Positions 22,368 through 35,200 of a stretch of 64,000 nt of DNA are shown here, in pieces. The stretch spans positions 496,001 to 560,000 of the forward strand of contig SADC01001285.1 in the NCBI GenBank assembly GCA_004194705.1. The letters run 5' to 3'. Source of the stretch: Ditylenchus dipsaci. Taxonomy: Eukaryota > Nematoda > Chromadorea > Rhabditida > Anguinidae. The first letter of the stretch is position 1; every line of letters begins with the position of its first letter. A program made the translations under genes and the position numbers. Under the pieces are notes generated by a model. It did no database searches and was not told the DNA's origin. It was given only the letters and a program-made list of their open reading frames with translations.

Positions 22368-24516
22368 GCCCACAGTCGTTTTCTAAAATTCTGCAATTTT
22401 TCGTACAAATACGTGAAATACGTCCTGGCGCACTGTCCCACATATGGGACAAACTAATACGGTATGAGACAAATTTTAAAATGTTATTTTTCCTGGACAA
22501 ATGATTGATTTCTCAGAATTTTTTTTACCGAGTCTAATAACTAGGTTTTTTTTTATTTTTGGGGATCCCGATCGCACCCCGGTTTTTCGGGCGAAAACTA
22601 CATCCCAAAAGCCGTCTCGAAATTATACTTTAAGGCCATTTTCCGACTCTATTTTTATCTAATTTGATACACATTTTGAAGCGGGAAAAGATTTTTATGT
22701 GATTTATTTTTAAATAATAAAGATCTCAAGAATGACCCACGCTTACACATATTTAAGAGACAAATTGAATAATGGACAGTTTTTCAAAATAGTTACCGTA
22801 TTTTGTCTATTAATACACCCGGGTTCATTACTTTTCAACCCTTCAAAAATGTTGAAATTGTAAATCAAAAATGGCCATAACTCTGAAATCCTAGTAAAAA
22901 AATCGAGGGGGTTCATTATTAGAGAGAGAGAGTTCATTAATAGAGAAAAAAATACGGTATTTGAATTTATAAAAAACTGGCACCCGCCTCTCCTTTATTA
23001 AAACCTCGCAAATTTGCATCGAGACTCGCAAATGTACTCCTTTCAATAACCCGAATGAAATATTTAACTACATTTTCTTACCACCCAAAAGGAGCACGGG
23101 AGCAGTGAAAGAAACTTTTGTTTGTCTTTTGCAATACAATGGCTCTCTTCCTACTTTTTTAGTTTCTGCAGTTAAACTTAAGCTAAAATTAGTAAAAACT
23201 AACTATACAACGCCTAACCACACAATTTGTAGCATAAACTCAGATACAAAAATAGCATTTTTCTAAAAGCTAGACGATTACATGGCCTCAAAAAGTGTGC
23301 TTCACCGCTAGCTACTACAATTTTTGATCTGAATATTTCATCCCTTTTACATACTTTTGTCATGTAATAAAAACCGGTCCCCGCTGATTTAAATTTGAAG
23401 GATATGTGATGGCGAGTCAGAAAATAACTTTTTAAACAGAAGAACTGGCCGACTCAAATTTTAAAATAAGGTTGCAAATTTTTCCAAAAAGATGGCATCG
23501 TAAGCAATCTTTTTTGAAAAGGTGGCAAAATTTTTCAAACTGTGGCAAATGCCACTTGAAGACGGCAAGTTTGTGACCCTAACTGTATGCCTTTTGCTGC
23601 CAAAGCAAACGTGACGGAAGATTCCGATACCTCAAAATTTAGTCTTTTGTTTGAACTTTAAAAAAATTGAATGCCAAATCCACCAAAGACAAATATTGGA
23701 AAGGTGAGTTTAAAATTACTTCGCAGGCAAATTAGTTTTTTCACATGTGCTCTTCCCACATCTCAAAACTGCAAAGGTGCCGTTCGAAACATTAATTTGA
23801 ATTTGGAAAACCGATTTCCCGCTATTTTTCCTGAATGGAGGGGCAAATAACCAATCAAAATTCATTTATTTAATTAGAATAAAATAATTTTGCCTAAAAC
23901 TATCAGACAAAAAATCACATATTGCAGATTAAAATGAAAGCTGTCTTTTGCAGAAAGACGGAAACAAAGTGGAATGCAAATGTAAACACCCATCTCCAAA
24001 GCAAAGTGCACCATCGGCCAGCCAACATCCTCTAGCTACAACTTCTAGAAACAGAAAAAAGAATAAACTAGTGGGGCGAGCAGAAAAAGGCCAATGTACA
24101 CATTTGCGATTTTAACAAAGCACTACCGGGTGGAATTTAAAGAAATGGAAAAGGAGAAAAAAATTAAGAGAAAAAAGAAGCCAAATGCAACCAATCTCAT
24201 ATTCTTCAGAGAAATAAATAGAGCTGATTCATTTTGCTCCTACTAATTTCTTCCCAATCAATCGCCAACAAATTGGAAAAAAGGAAAATATAAACAACAA
24301 AGGTAGAAAATAAAGACTGGTCATCCAGCGGCAAAATAGGCTTTCTATGAGTAATTTTTTCGCACTTTTTATATTTGTATGTCTACGTGCTTTCTTCTAT
24401 AACCTTGTTTTTATTTTCAAGCAAAGTCATTGTTCTGTTTTCGGCCCAAAGCAACCAAAGAGTGTAAAAAGCTTGGTTTGGAAAAACGAAAAATTTACTG
24501 ATTTTGATTAATTATA
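22368..24516. other. Gene-free AT-rich stretch
   Basis: Apart from the MITE at 22796-22961 I find no exon, RNA gene or clear palindrome. 23560-24300 is less AT-biased in patches but all frames are broken. It may hold distal regulatory DNA or decayed repeats. Confidence 0.4.
22796..22961. mobile_element. Short MITE with TACCGTATTTT ends
   Basis: It begins TACCGTATTTTGTCTATTAA and ends TTAATAGAGAAAAAAATACGGTA, with GGGTTCATTA/AGAGAGTTCATTA modules next to the ends. Confidence 0.65.
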
Positions 24517-24878
24517 CAGGGTGTTCCAGGAAATTTGATACAGTTTGAAGTGCCATAACTTTTTTATACGCCGTTTTTTGAAAATCTGCTTTCACAGATC
24601 GACTTGATTTGCAATGAAATTTTTTTAGTATATAATGTCAAAAACAATATTTTCGCTTGGTCCCCCCTGTAGTTTAGGCCTTGCCCGTCGAAAGGACATT
24701 TATAGACTAGGACCAAAACCACAGAGGGACCAAGCAAAAAAATGTTGGTTTTGACATTATATACCGAAAAAAATTTCGTCGGAAACTGAGTCGATATGTA
24801 AAAACAGATTTTCAAAAAATTGCGTCAAAAAAGTTATGGCACTTCAAAGTGTATCAAATTTCTCGGGACACTCTGTAA
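24517..24878. mobile_element. MITE/foldback with ACAGGGTGTTCC ends
   Basis: ACAGGGTGTTCCAGGAAATT is mirrored by AATTTCTCGGGACACTCTGT. The arms match over about 150 bp (AAGTGCCATAACTTTTTTA; TATATAATGTCAAAA) and the centre holds TTGGTCCCCCCTGTAGTTT facing ACCACAGAGGGACCAAG. CAGGGTGTNCC ends at a TA target are common in mariner-like elements. No transposase is encoded. Confidence 0.75.
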
Positions 24879-25009
24879 ATTTTGTCAATTTTTTGGATAA
24901 ATTTGGCTACTGGCCACACACAGTCCCATTTGAGGTTCCACAGCTTTGCAGTTTTCAACATTTTTTCGCTCTGCTAAGTGATTCTACCTATTTTTAAAAG
25001 ACCATAGTT

Positions 25010-25185
25010 TTACGCCCAGCGGCATGTGCAAAATTTGAATTAGCGGGGGACACTTCTCTTTGGTCTCGCACTGTACTCTTTGCACTCACATCAAACATCT
25101 GGAAAGAGTAGAGTGCGAGACGAAAGAGAACTTTCCGCCGCCAATTCAAATTTTGCGCATGTCGCTGCGCGCAAAAACCATGGTT
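25010..25185. repeat. Hairpin element, AGTGGCATGTGCAAAATTTG family
   Basis: AGCGGCATGTGCAAAATTTG and GGACACTTCTCTTTGGTCTC at the left mirror GAGACGAAAGAGAACTTTCC and CAAATTTTGCGCATGTCGCT at the right. Same family as the better preserved copy at 41788-41992. Confidence 0.75.
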
Positions 25186-26028
25186 CTTCTCTCTTTTTCC
25201 AAATTATTAGTTTGCAATAGTTAGACATGCAAAATAAAAAGTTAGAATTGTTCTACCGATTTCAAGTCAGCTAAGTTGTGGGAGCCTTGAAAATTTCGAT
25301 AACTTTTGTTTTGACAAAAAAATTGTCAAACAGACAAAACTTGAAACTTTTTGATTTTCTCACGACGATGAAAGGTAGAAAAATACGAGAAAAAATTAAA
25401 CTATACAAAAATGCGAATAAGAAAGTCACAACAAGGTCACCAAACGTCTGAAACTATTAAAAAAAATGCAAATGTGCTCACTTTAAGCAATGCAACTGAA
25501 CACATAAGACAGCAAAGAGGCGAAATTGGAAATAATCCCTTAATGAGAGAAACCCCACTGGGAAAAAAACAAAGCTGTGTGCGCAACAACACTAACATTA
25601 TTATATGCTTTTGCAGGCAAAAGTCTAAAAATGGGCACTAATTGTGTCTGGCTAGCCAAGGTTGTCAAGTTACTGCCTCAAGCAGGGTGCTTTAGGTAAT
25701 TTTAATTAATTTGAAACACAACTTTTGGTTTCTCATACTGCCTAAAAATAGTTTGACAGCAAAGTTTGATGGGAATGATCACCACTTTTCTATGTCTTGG
25801 GATTGGTTATAAAACAAAAACATGGTCATCAAAGCACACTGAAAATAAAATGTTAGAGAACTTTGGAAGATAGTGTCATATAACACCCTATACCCTATAA
25901 TATTTGGAGGTTACTTTTTTCTTTTTACTTTTCAAAAAATTCAATGATAGTTTGACGTAAAATGAAAAGTTGCTAGTCAGATGTAAAAAATTATGTTCTT
26001 TTTTATATCATTAAATTATACTATAATT
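25186..26028. other. No gene recognised
   Basis: AT-rich. A 76-codon frame at 25411-25641 has no family motif, flanking signals or splice context that would support it. Confidence 0.4.
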
Positions 26029-26490
26029 GCCGTATTCTCTCTAATAGAACCACACTCTCTAATAGGACCACACCCCTTAACACTCTCAAGCGGTCGTCAA
26101 ATGGTCATCTACTTCCAATGGATTGTCGGAGCCTGGGAGAATCTCTCGAAGGAGCTCATCATTGAGTCATTCAAATCGTGCGGAGTTCCCAATGTCACCG
26201 GTAAATGTGAGGACGATGCCATCCACTGCTTGAAGAAAGTTAGGCCGGTTCCGGTTCCCCTTTAAATAAAAAATACAGTAAAAATGGGCGTTCCCTTAAA
26301 CCAGAGCAGGTCCAAGTTTTGTTGTAAATAAAGAATTTATGCGCATATGCTGCAATGCTTGAATATCTTCAGAGGGTTGTAAAATAGAACCACACTCTCT
26401 ATTAGAACCACACTCTCTAATAGAACCACACCCCCAAGGGTGGTTGAAAAATAGAACCACATGTGGTTCTATTAGAGAGAATACGGTAGT
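26029..26490. mobile_element. MITE with TACCGTATTCTCTCTAATAG ends and captured transposase tail
   Basis: The inverted ends read GCCGTATTCTCTCTAATAGA on the left and TCTATTAGAGAGAATACGGTA on the right. Repeats AACCACACTCTCTAATAG lie next to both ends in inverted orientation. The middle encodes the pogo-class fragment at 26097-26265. This links the TACCGTATT-ended MITEs of this genome to the pogo/Tc1-mariner superfamily. Confidence 0.7.
26097..26265 (+). pseudogene. Pogo/CENP-B-class transposase C-terminal fragment
   Basis: The frame reads QMVIYFQWIVGAWENLSKEL then IIESFKSCGVPN and GKCEDDAIH before a stop at 26265. The W..AW..LS.E.I..SFK.CG...EDD pattern is typical of the end of DDE_1 (pogo/Tigger/jerky) transposases, just after the catalytic core. 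There is no upstream DDE core, so the element was left with only the tail by internal deletion. Confidence 0.7.
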
Positions 26491-26517
26491 TCCCGCGTCC
26501 AAATAAATGATTTCTAG

Positions 26518-26842
26518 CAGTAAATTTTATTTCGACGTTTTCTCAAGATTTTTTTTTAATTTTTTTCACTAGCATGTAGCCCTGGGTCTCGGCCTTCTTA
26601 TAAGTCATCAAACTTTGCTGAATGAATTTAAAAGGGGGGAAATTTAGGGGCTCGCAACAATTACAGTTACATAAAAGTTACTTCATTCAAACCCCAAAGC
26701 CTCTACATTTCCAAAATCATTCAGCAAAGTTCGATAACTTGTGAAAAAGCCAAAATCCAGGGCTACATGTTAGTAAAAGAATTTGAATAGTTCAAATAAA
26801 ATCTTAAGAAAGACGTCAAAATAAAATTTAGTGCCAGTAATA
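26518..26842. repeat. Foldback element with GTAGCCCTGGGTCTCGG motif
   Basis: AATTTTATTTCGACGTTTTC at the left mirrors GACGTCAAAATAAAATTTAG at the right. The arms continue through ACTAGCATGTAGCCCTGG/CCAGGGCTACATGTTAGT and TCAAACTTTGCTGAATGA/TCATTCAGCAAAGTTCG. Confidence 0.75.
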
Positions 26843-29800
26843 ATTTATTTAGAGTTTGAAACTAATCATAGACTTAAGCAAATTGACTAAAACAACGACA
26901 AAAAATAAAAGCCTTGTCTAAAAAATGTAATTGACGTTTTCACCCTACAGCAGGGATCGCATCTCAAAGTTTTAAAATAATATACATGACCGGTTAAAGA
27001 ACAATGTGGACATTTTTCTTGAAAAGTGATATTTTATCCAGTGAGCAAAAAATAAATAGTTTGATGTAAAACCTCAAAAATTTTTTGCATCTTTAGTGCA
27101 TCTTTAAACAAAGACAGATGGTAATCATGTCCAATAAACAATTTTACTTGTAATTTCGCTTTATAAAATCGAAATTTATTTTAAAATTTTCAACGCATTT
27201 GTGTGGTAAATTCCTCCGAAATTGAGTTCCCTGACATTGCCAACAACTTTTTTGTCTTAAAAACTTGTTTCGCACTAAAACTCTAAAGTCGGAAAAAATA
27301 AAGTTTCAGTGACAAAAATGATTTATGACAGCAAAAAGAAGTTAAAAAATAATAAAGTATTAGTTTATGGAATAAAAAGATTATTATTTTTCGGATTTTG
27401 TTTGATATCTCTAAACAGCGTAGCAGACGGATGTCAATCAAACTTTTTTTTAAATTTTCCTCCAAAATGAGATTTTTGAGGTATCATACAAATCAATAAA
27501 CAAACAATTAACTCAAATGCAATAAAAAAAATTGGCAACAAATCTACAAACAAACAAAACAATATACTTGAAAGAATTAAAGGCTTTAGAGCAGCATCAA
27601 AGCGTGCAACAGCAGCATAAAGCTGTGGCAAATCGCATTTTGTGGGCTAATCTTGCAAACAAACAGGATCACACAATAAAGACTGCTTAGTGCCATAGTT
27701 CTCCACTCAACAGTTTTTTGTTGTACTAAAAGTAATGATGATAAATAATAACAACAAGATGGAGGGGGGCAGAAATGTGTAAACACAAGGGCAAAAACAA
27801 GTGCGCGCACTATGGGACAAAAATCAAGGATTGGAGTGGTAAATAAACACATACCATTTAGGCACTAAATAATAAGTTAGTGTCAAAAATAAGCGGTGAT
27901 CGTTGATTTACAGGTTCAACCCTCATTGGTTTCACCTATTTTTTTTCGGGCGACAAAACTACTGGAATATATTTTCCCCAATAATTTTTGGAGGGTACCT
28001 AAAACCACCATTACTGAAAAAAAAGTTGTATAAAAGCCCATGTCAGTAATTACCAGGCCCTGAGCCTAAAACTAAGCCTACGAGCCTAAGCCAAAGCCTA
28101 AATTATTGCGTGGGTATATTCTAGTAGCGCCGCGACTCCATCCAGTGATCAAACCTAAGACGACAGCAAGAACTTCATTAAGATCTGTGAGATCTGTGAC
28201 TCTCAATTTTTTCTCGATTGAAAAACGGCGTCATATGCAAAAATTAGATGTAAAATCGTGAACCTTACGATACTTTAGATTTGTTTGACGAATCAGTTTC
28301 GGCAATAGACTTTAAAAATTGGTCTAAAAGAAGTGTCGGACTTTAGGCGGTAACGAAATTTAGAGGGTGGCGTAAAACCGAGAGTTTACTGTATACAAAA
28401 AAACTATTTTGGCCTAAAAAAATTATTGTGAGACATTTGGGTATGCGAAATTTGTGAAGAATCCGAATCACAAAAGAGTGTCTTTTTTAATTTTTTCGCT
28501 GAGACATGGCTATAAGCTATAAAGCTATAAAATCTGGTTTGCGATTCGGAGTGCCGAGGAAATTTTACTTTAAGAACTTTTCGGCAAAATCGGTACTATT
28601 TTACAAAAGTACAAAAAATTTCAGAAAAACCATCATGAACTGTCCAAAAAATGGCTCATTGCTCAAAAATTCAACAGCAATAACACCCCTCATACTCCTC
28701 TCCTAAATTAGTTTGCTGTGGGCGAATGTGGGTGGTTGTAAAAAGGCGATAAAGGGTTTAGAGTTAGAGAATAGCGAGGCAAGCGACAGCACCTCCTTCT
28801 ATTTCTTATTGAAAGACAATTTTTTAGAGGCAATAGAAGACTATATATTTTTATGGGCAAAGAAAGTGAATATACCAAAATATTTTTTTGATAAAAAAAA
28901 TAATCTCATAAAGACAGAAACAAACACATGTCATAACAAAACTACATTTCTTTTTCTACATTTTCAATTCTTTTAAACAAATTCTTACAAAATAAAATTG
29001 GTTAATTTGTTTTAATGAACATGGTATAGTTATGAACATAGTATAGTTGACTGTATACAGTTGACTGTTGCACAGCATTGCAAGAATTATTCACGCCGAG
29101 ATTTTGTAACTTTTACCGTGATTTTGAAATCATTTGAAAATTTAAAGAAAATCTGAAGAATTTAAAATTTAATTTTTCGAAAGATCCAAGAAAAAATTTG
29201 CCATTTTGCCATGAAATATTCAAGCATTTAAATAAGAAGACCACTTGGCTCTGTTGATCGATGAGTCCGATTTTTAAGCTTGGTCCTCGCTGTTGTTATT
29301 TGGCTTGTACTTAAAATAAAATTTCGAGAAAAAATACATTTAAAAAAAAGTACACATTGACTGTTTTTAAAGCTAAAATTTCATTTTAACCAGTGCTTAT
29401 TGCCTTTTTGAAGCAAAAAAACATAAAAAGTACATCTGAGATATTTGGCTTTTGCGCAGATTAGACTAGCGTACATTATCTAAACCCCTTCTAATTTTTG
29501 TCTTGTTGCCTAAACCAAGAAAAATAAATCGTATTTCTACCCAAAAAAATATTGATTTATAAGAAGAGCGGACTGTAACGACACGCATTTGAGTCAATAG
29601 TTGGCACATTCACTTCATATCTGTTGCCCTCACTTCTTTTTATAAAGTTTTTGTTTTGTAAGGGATTAGTCGCTGGCACTCAAAGGAGTCTTCCATATTC
29701 GGTGTGTGTGTTTATATCTCATTTTTATGAGACTCATCATTCAGATCAACAATATCATAGCCGCCAATAAAAATGAGGCAATGAGTAGTAATTAAAAGAA

Positions 29801-30769
29801 GAATTAACAGCCACTCCTCCCAAAGATAACAGAAGCACAGAACTCGTCACACAATAAACCGGCATCAGCACTAAATAGCAAAGGAAGTGGTAGGAGGAGG
29901 GGATATTATCAATTAAAAGTTGACAAACAAGACAAAGAATACACGGAAAGCAGGTCTTGCTCAAAAAAGACACACAAACACAGAAAAAATCAGCTAGTCT
30001 TGGGTAGGAGAAGCAGATTGGGTAGATGGTCTCAACAAAAATATATTGATCACATTTTTTGTATGCGTGCGTCTCTTTTGCCTCCTCTTTCTCAGCCCTA
30101 CCTGCGAATGAGGGTGGGGAGGTAAAGATGCAGGCAGTTATGTTCTAGTTAAAGATGAACACCAATTGGGCTGACTTGAAGGTCACAAATGGACAACCAT
30201 TTTTGGTGGGAATAAAAAGGGTGGACGGCGATTTGAATTCAAGGCGTATAGAGAATAACCCACTGTATCTTACTTAAGAATAATGTGCAATTGATTAAGC
30301 AAGAATTTTTAAAAATTGAAATTCAAAACAATTTGAGAAGGAAACGATAAGGCAGAAAAATTAGCGTTATAGGTGAATTGTAGCCCGCACACCCACTCGA
30401 TTGCAACCCTCCCCCAGTCAGTCAACAGGGAGGGCCAAGGTTCAAAAGTCGCTTAAGCAAAAGTAATTATTTTCCAAATTTTGAGATCGAAACCCTGCTA
30501 TAATCCCACTGCGTCTCCTATATGCCTAAAATATCAGTGCACTGGACGTTCACCATAACTGACTCACTTTTTTACAAAAGATACCTTCTATAATTAGCTT
30601 TCAAAGGCAAAATGGCTGACATAAAAGACATTTTTGTAACAGGTCTTTAATTATGGATATTACGCAGAGACATTTTAGGCATGAAAGGACACAATGAGAT
30701 TAGCATATACAAAGCTAAATTTTTCAGATCACTTATTTTTTTGATGGTGTCACAGGCAGTTATGTTCAC
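26843..30769. other. Long gene-free stretch
   Basis: AT-rich, with frequent A and T runs. 28050-28110 has GCCTAAGCC-like short repeats that recur inverted near 54650-54700. 28310-28395 ends in GAGAGTTTACTGTATA, a lone right end of a TACAGTC-type MITE. 29700-30130 has higher GC and GGAGGAGGGG patches but no frame with coding character. No RNA gene seen. Confidence 0.4.
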
Positions 30770-31023
30770 ACCAGTGTTCTCAATAGTCAGAGGCAGAATG
30801 AAAGTCAGAATGAAAATTCAAAAATCTTGACAGTCAGAAAGCGCGGGAAATTATTCTGACTGTTAGACTCTTTCTGACTCTCAAAAATGAGATCCAGACA
30901 GGGAAAAAACAGTGTGATCTGATCGATTTGCCTTTATGACAGTCAGAATAATTTCCCGCGCTTTCTGACTGTCCGAATTTTTGAATTTTCATTCTGTCTC
31001 TGAGTATTGAGAACACTGGTTCA
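30770..31023. repeat. Hairpin element with GAAAGCGCGGGAAATTATTC arms
   Basis: CCAGTGTTCTCAATAGTCAG, TTGACAGTCAGAAAGCGCGG and AAATTATTCTGACTGT at the left are exactly mirrored at 30940-31020. The loop is around 30880-30930. Confidence 0.8.
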
Positions 31024-31199
31024 TACTTACTTTGGCGTATTTTGCCGACCGGATCAGTCAATCTGGTCCAGGGATAAACGGCGAATCACTCGAAAGTGAC
31101 TCTGGATGCATGAAAAAAGCATGCATACCAGAGTTTCTTTATGCAGTAAGCCCCAGTTAAAAGAATTTGTTCAAATTCCATCTTTCAGGGTCTCTAGTC

Positions 31200-31362
31200 G
31201 AGTTAGGCTAGGAATTTATATTTGGACCGGAACCGGAATTTTAGTTTCGTGAAAACCGCAACCGGAATTACATATTTTTTGCGACCGGAACCGGGAGCGG
31301 AATTCGAAAAAGGGCCGGAATTCCGATAAACCGGAACCGGAATTCCGGGCCAACTCTGGTCT
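31200..31362. repeat. CCGGAACCGGAATT short-unit repeat
   Basis: At least eight ACCGGAACCGGAATT-like units lie on both strands, closing with GGGCCAACTCTGG. It resembles the GCCAACC-bounded elements at 5145 and 59937 and the CGGAGC repeat at 41245. Confidence 0.5.
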
Positions 31363-31379
31363 CTAGTTACCCGGCTATA

Positions 31380-32277
31380 CTATAGAATCCCCCCCCCCCA
31401 GCTAGCGAAAAATTTACTTTTCCTGAAGGGAAAGGACCCGTCCCATTTTGATTCTCGTGCTCTGAATAAGCACGGAAACACTTGGTTTCTGAAAAATCGA
31501 AAAAAAAAATTTTTCGATTTGCCTTGGTCCCCCAAGGTGAAAAATTTGAGAAAATTCAAAAAAAAATTTTTTTTTGAATTCCCGCCAAAACATTTTTAAA
31601 GGGAATTAGGGCTGTATTGGAGGGGAAGGGACAAAAGAGGGCCACTAATCACACAGAGCCCATTAACAAGAAGATGTTGAACATAGTTTTGAATACTGGG
31701 GCCTACCGCATAAATAAACTCTGGTATGCATGCTTTTCATGCATCCGGAGTCACTTTCGAGTGATTTGTGTCTAAGGTATGTGGGTGTGCGCATCTCAAC
31801 TCCAAGCCCCCAAGCCCCCTGCGCCCCCGAAGGGGGCGCAGGGGGCTTGAGAGTTAGAGATGCGCGCACTCACTTACCTTAGACATGATTCCGAGAAGTA
31901 CTCTTGACCATAAAATGCATATAGAGTCTATTTTTGCCACGGCCCAAGTTGAAAAACATGGCAGGACATCCGAAATATTCCAGAATTCACTTTTTTATAA
32001 TTTTGACATGAAAGTGGCCCTTTTATTCCCTTCCCTCCCAATACAGCCCTAATTCCCTTTAAAAATGTTTTGGCGGGAATTCAAAAAAAATTTTTTTTTG
32101 AATTTTCTTAAATTTTTCACCTTGGGGGACCAAGGCAAATCGAAAATTTTTTTTCGATTTTTCGGAAACCAAAGTGTTTCCGTGCCTATTCAGAGCACGA
32201 GAATCAAAATGGGACGGGTCCTTTCCCCTTCAGGAAAAGTAAATTTTTCGCTAGCTGGGGGGGGGGGGGGATTCTAT
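31380..32277. repeat. 0.9 kb palindrome, CTATAGAATCCCCCC family
   Basis: Arms of about 280 bp match from CTATAGAATCCCCCCC / GGGGGGATTCTATAG inward (AGCTAGCGAAAAATTTACTT, CCTTGGTCCCCCAAGGTG, AGGGCTGTATTGGAGGG). The core 31660-31985 is itself a diverged palindrome around CCCCCGAAGGGGGCGCAGGG. It contains GTGTCTAAGGTATGTGGGTG facing CACTCACTTACCTTAGACAT. This core recurs at 39960-40320 and 60470-60790 with different outer arms. Confidence 0.8.
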
Positions 32278-35200
32278 AGTGTTACCAGTTACCCTTCCCA
32301 GGTGGTTTACCTTGGTCCCCAAAGGCAAAAATTCAAATTTTGGAGAGGCTAAAGATAACTCACAAACTCGCCCGAAAGGCACCTACTCTCAAAGAAGAGT
32401 TGACCACACTTAAACAGCAAAATGAGCACAAGATTTGCCTAGAAAATCAACTAATTGTAAAGCCCACAGAAAAATGGTCTAAGTGAAAAATAACAACCGA
32501 AAAATTGAAAAAATCATAAAAAGTGTGTTAAGACTCCTAGTTAAAGGCAAAAACATGATGGCAAAAATAGAAAAATCGGTTCAAATAAATGAATTTGTGG
32601 TCCTGACACGATTTGGCCATTTTAGTCATTCTGACACGTAGTGGATACGAACTGAAATTTACGTTACACTGCAATTAAGGCGGGACCAGCAATTTATTTT
32701 TCTCATGACTGTCTTCTACAAGCTTTCTATCTGATCCGATGAAAGTTTTATGCCTACTTTTTAAAAGTAGGATAAGGTCATAAATATCAGACTTGACCTG
32801 GGACGAGTGAAAACAAAGACGATTTTTGAAAACTTGCTGGTCCCTACTCTAATTTGCGGTATGACGCGCTGGTATGCTCCTTTAAGACCATATACTATAT
32901 ACCATATACTTTTTTGATTTTACGTCAAAAAAAATTTTGCGGCAAAGTATCCATGAGCAGTAGAAAAATGATTCTTTTTACTCCAAAACAACCGAAAATA
33001 TTTTTGCAGGAAAATGTACTTTTTTCTAAATTTTTAAAATCGCATCTTTGGTCAGGCCCAAAACGCAATAATTTTATAAGAAAGCCAGTTTCGGCCAATA
33101 AGTTTCTGGCAAAAAAGCTCAACTTCTAAGAAATCGATGGTTCTATACAGAGAGTCCTAGATTTTACTTGTAAAACTTGTAACTTTATCAGAAACACCTT
33201 TGAAATCGAATTACTGTTGCGATTTTTTGGACCAGACTGATGAATAGTGTTTGACAAAAAAGATCAAGAGCGGCCTAATTTAAATTGAGGGCACCTCCTC
33301 CTGTTATATCAATATCCAAGTGTATTCACTTATTTTCAGCATAGATTTTGGCTTTAAGCCAATTTTTATCCATTATAGCTTTTAAAATTAACATAACACG
33401 CCAGAAAAAGAATCAATGTGTAGCAGAGAAATTGAAAAAAAACTGCGGTAAAATAAACACAGCAGAACAGTCCTAGAGGAGCCGATCAATTGCATAAATT
33501 CGCCCCACACTCTCTGAGTGCATGTGTTTGATTGATTAGGCAGCAGGGGTGGTTTTGTACTCTCATATTTTCCCCGGCTCACTCCCTTTCTTTTCGTTTC
33601 GCCAATTACTGAGGCAGAGTTTGCGCAACAGCCAAACCAAAATGTGCTCAGTTTCACGGAATCGTATACCCACCATCAAAAGAGTGGTTAACAAGTGTTC
33701 CCTTCTTGTTTTTGTGGTTTTATTTCTTTTCTTGTGTGGTTATTGGGGAGGAGGAGATGGATAAGGGGTAATATCCGGAAAATTGTGAAGAGACGGGATA
33801 GAACAGCCGAATATGAGGAGTTACTCCTGGTCTTTCCTCGCCCTCGCTCTCAAAGTCTTTATTCGTGGGGCAGAATAAAAAATACAGAATACTCCAACAA
33901 TAATAGTAAAAGGAAGGAATAGACAAGAGGAACCTTGAAAAAGAGTGGAACGTTGGACTACAAAAAAAAGGAAATAAATGGATAGAATACTACTCTATTG
34001 TGTTGACATTGTATATGGCCTTTGACAATCGGGTTTTAAGGATAGATAAGTATCAAAATTTAGCTGGTGATTCATAAAATAGTGTATTGCGACTAAAGAG
34101 TGGACTCTAGAGTGACGAATATGTCCTATAAACACTAGTTTATTTAAAAAGGGTATGTTCATGAATTCTTACAAAATTTCCAAATTTGAGTATCCGGGGC
34201 ACCATAGCCTACTGAACTGACAAAGGCAGTATAATAGCAAAATATAAACTTGAATTAAATCAAAATTTTTAGATTAAAAATTCTTGGCTAGGAATTTATC
34301 CTCTTTTTAGGAGATATGGTCTGCACCAGGGGTGGGACCGGGTTCTGTTTTTCTGTGTTTTTCTTCACTTATGTTTTTCTGTTTTCTGCTTCTTTTTTTG
34401 CGACGAAAAACAGAAAAAATCATGGCTATAAGTTATAGGCGGTCATAGGCACGACGTCCTCTCAAAAGTGTTCTTTATCCATTTTAGACACAATTTTAAC
34501 CAATTTCGGGGCTACTCAGAACCTTCGGGCCCCCACTCGCATAGACGCAGAAGCTATTGCTTGGACTTTCTTAGGAAAAAAACATGTAATACACTTATAC
34601 ATTCATTTACACAGACATCACCAGTATTTAAAATAGTAAATAGAATATGGCCAGCACTATTAATCCAGATTTCAATAGTGATTTCACAGTTTGACCTTTG
34701 ACAGATAAGTTTTCGGCTGGTTGTTAACTACCATCTTCCTGCTGCTATTTGATCCAAGAATTTGTGGATTTCGAAGAAATATGTTAAGAAAAAGTCTAAG
34801 ATTTTTTCAAGCGCATAAGGATTTGATTAGTGGCCAACCACCCACCCGACCCAAATACTATATAGAGAAAACTTTTTTAAGTTAGCAACTTGACTCTGCC
34901 AAACCGATAAATTCGAACTTTTAATTTTTTTAACTTTTTCACATTTATAACAGAGCTTGATTTTTTTTCAAATCGAAAGAGCAAACTTAGAGCTTCCCTG
35001 TGGTATCAAAAAAAATCGAACACAGCTTAGCTAAGCAAAGTTATAACCAAAAACAAAATGCTAAAAAAGCGAAAAAATTGAATTCAAAATGTTTTTTAAA
35101 ACGAATTTGTCTCTATACGAAGATCTCGATTTGGTCTTTTGACGTGTTTGACACGCCGTGGCCTAAATAACGCTGAGCGATGATTTACGAAAAAATAAAT

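Noticed and set aside
31660..31985. Possible snRNA or spliced-leader gene because of CACTTACCTT
   Set aside because: The match to the U1 5' end is only about eight bases, with no further snRNA sequence, Sm site or promoter. The segment is the core of a repeated palindrome.
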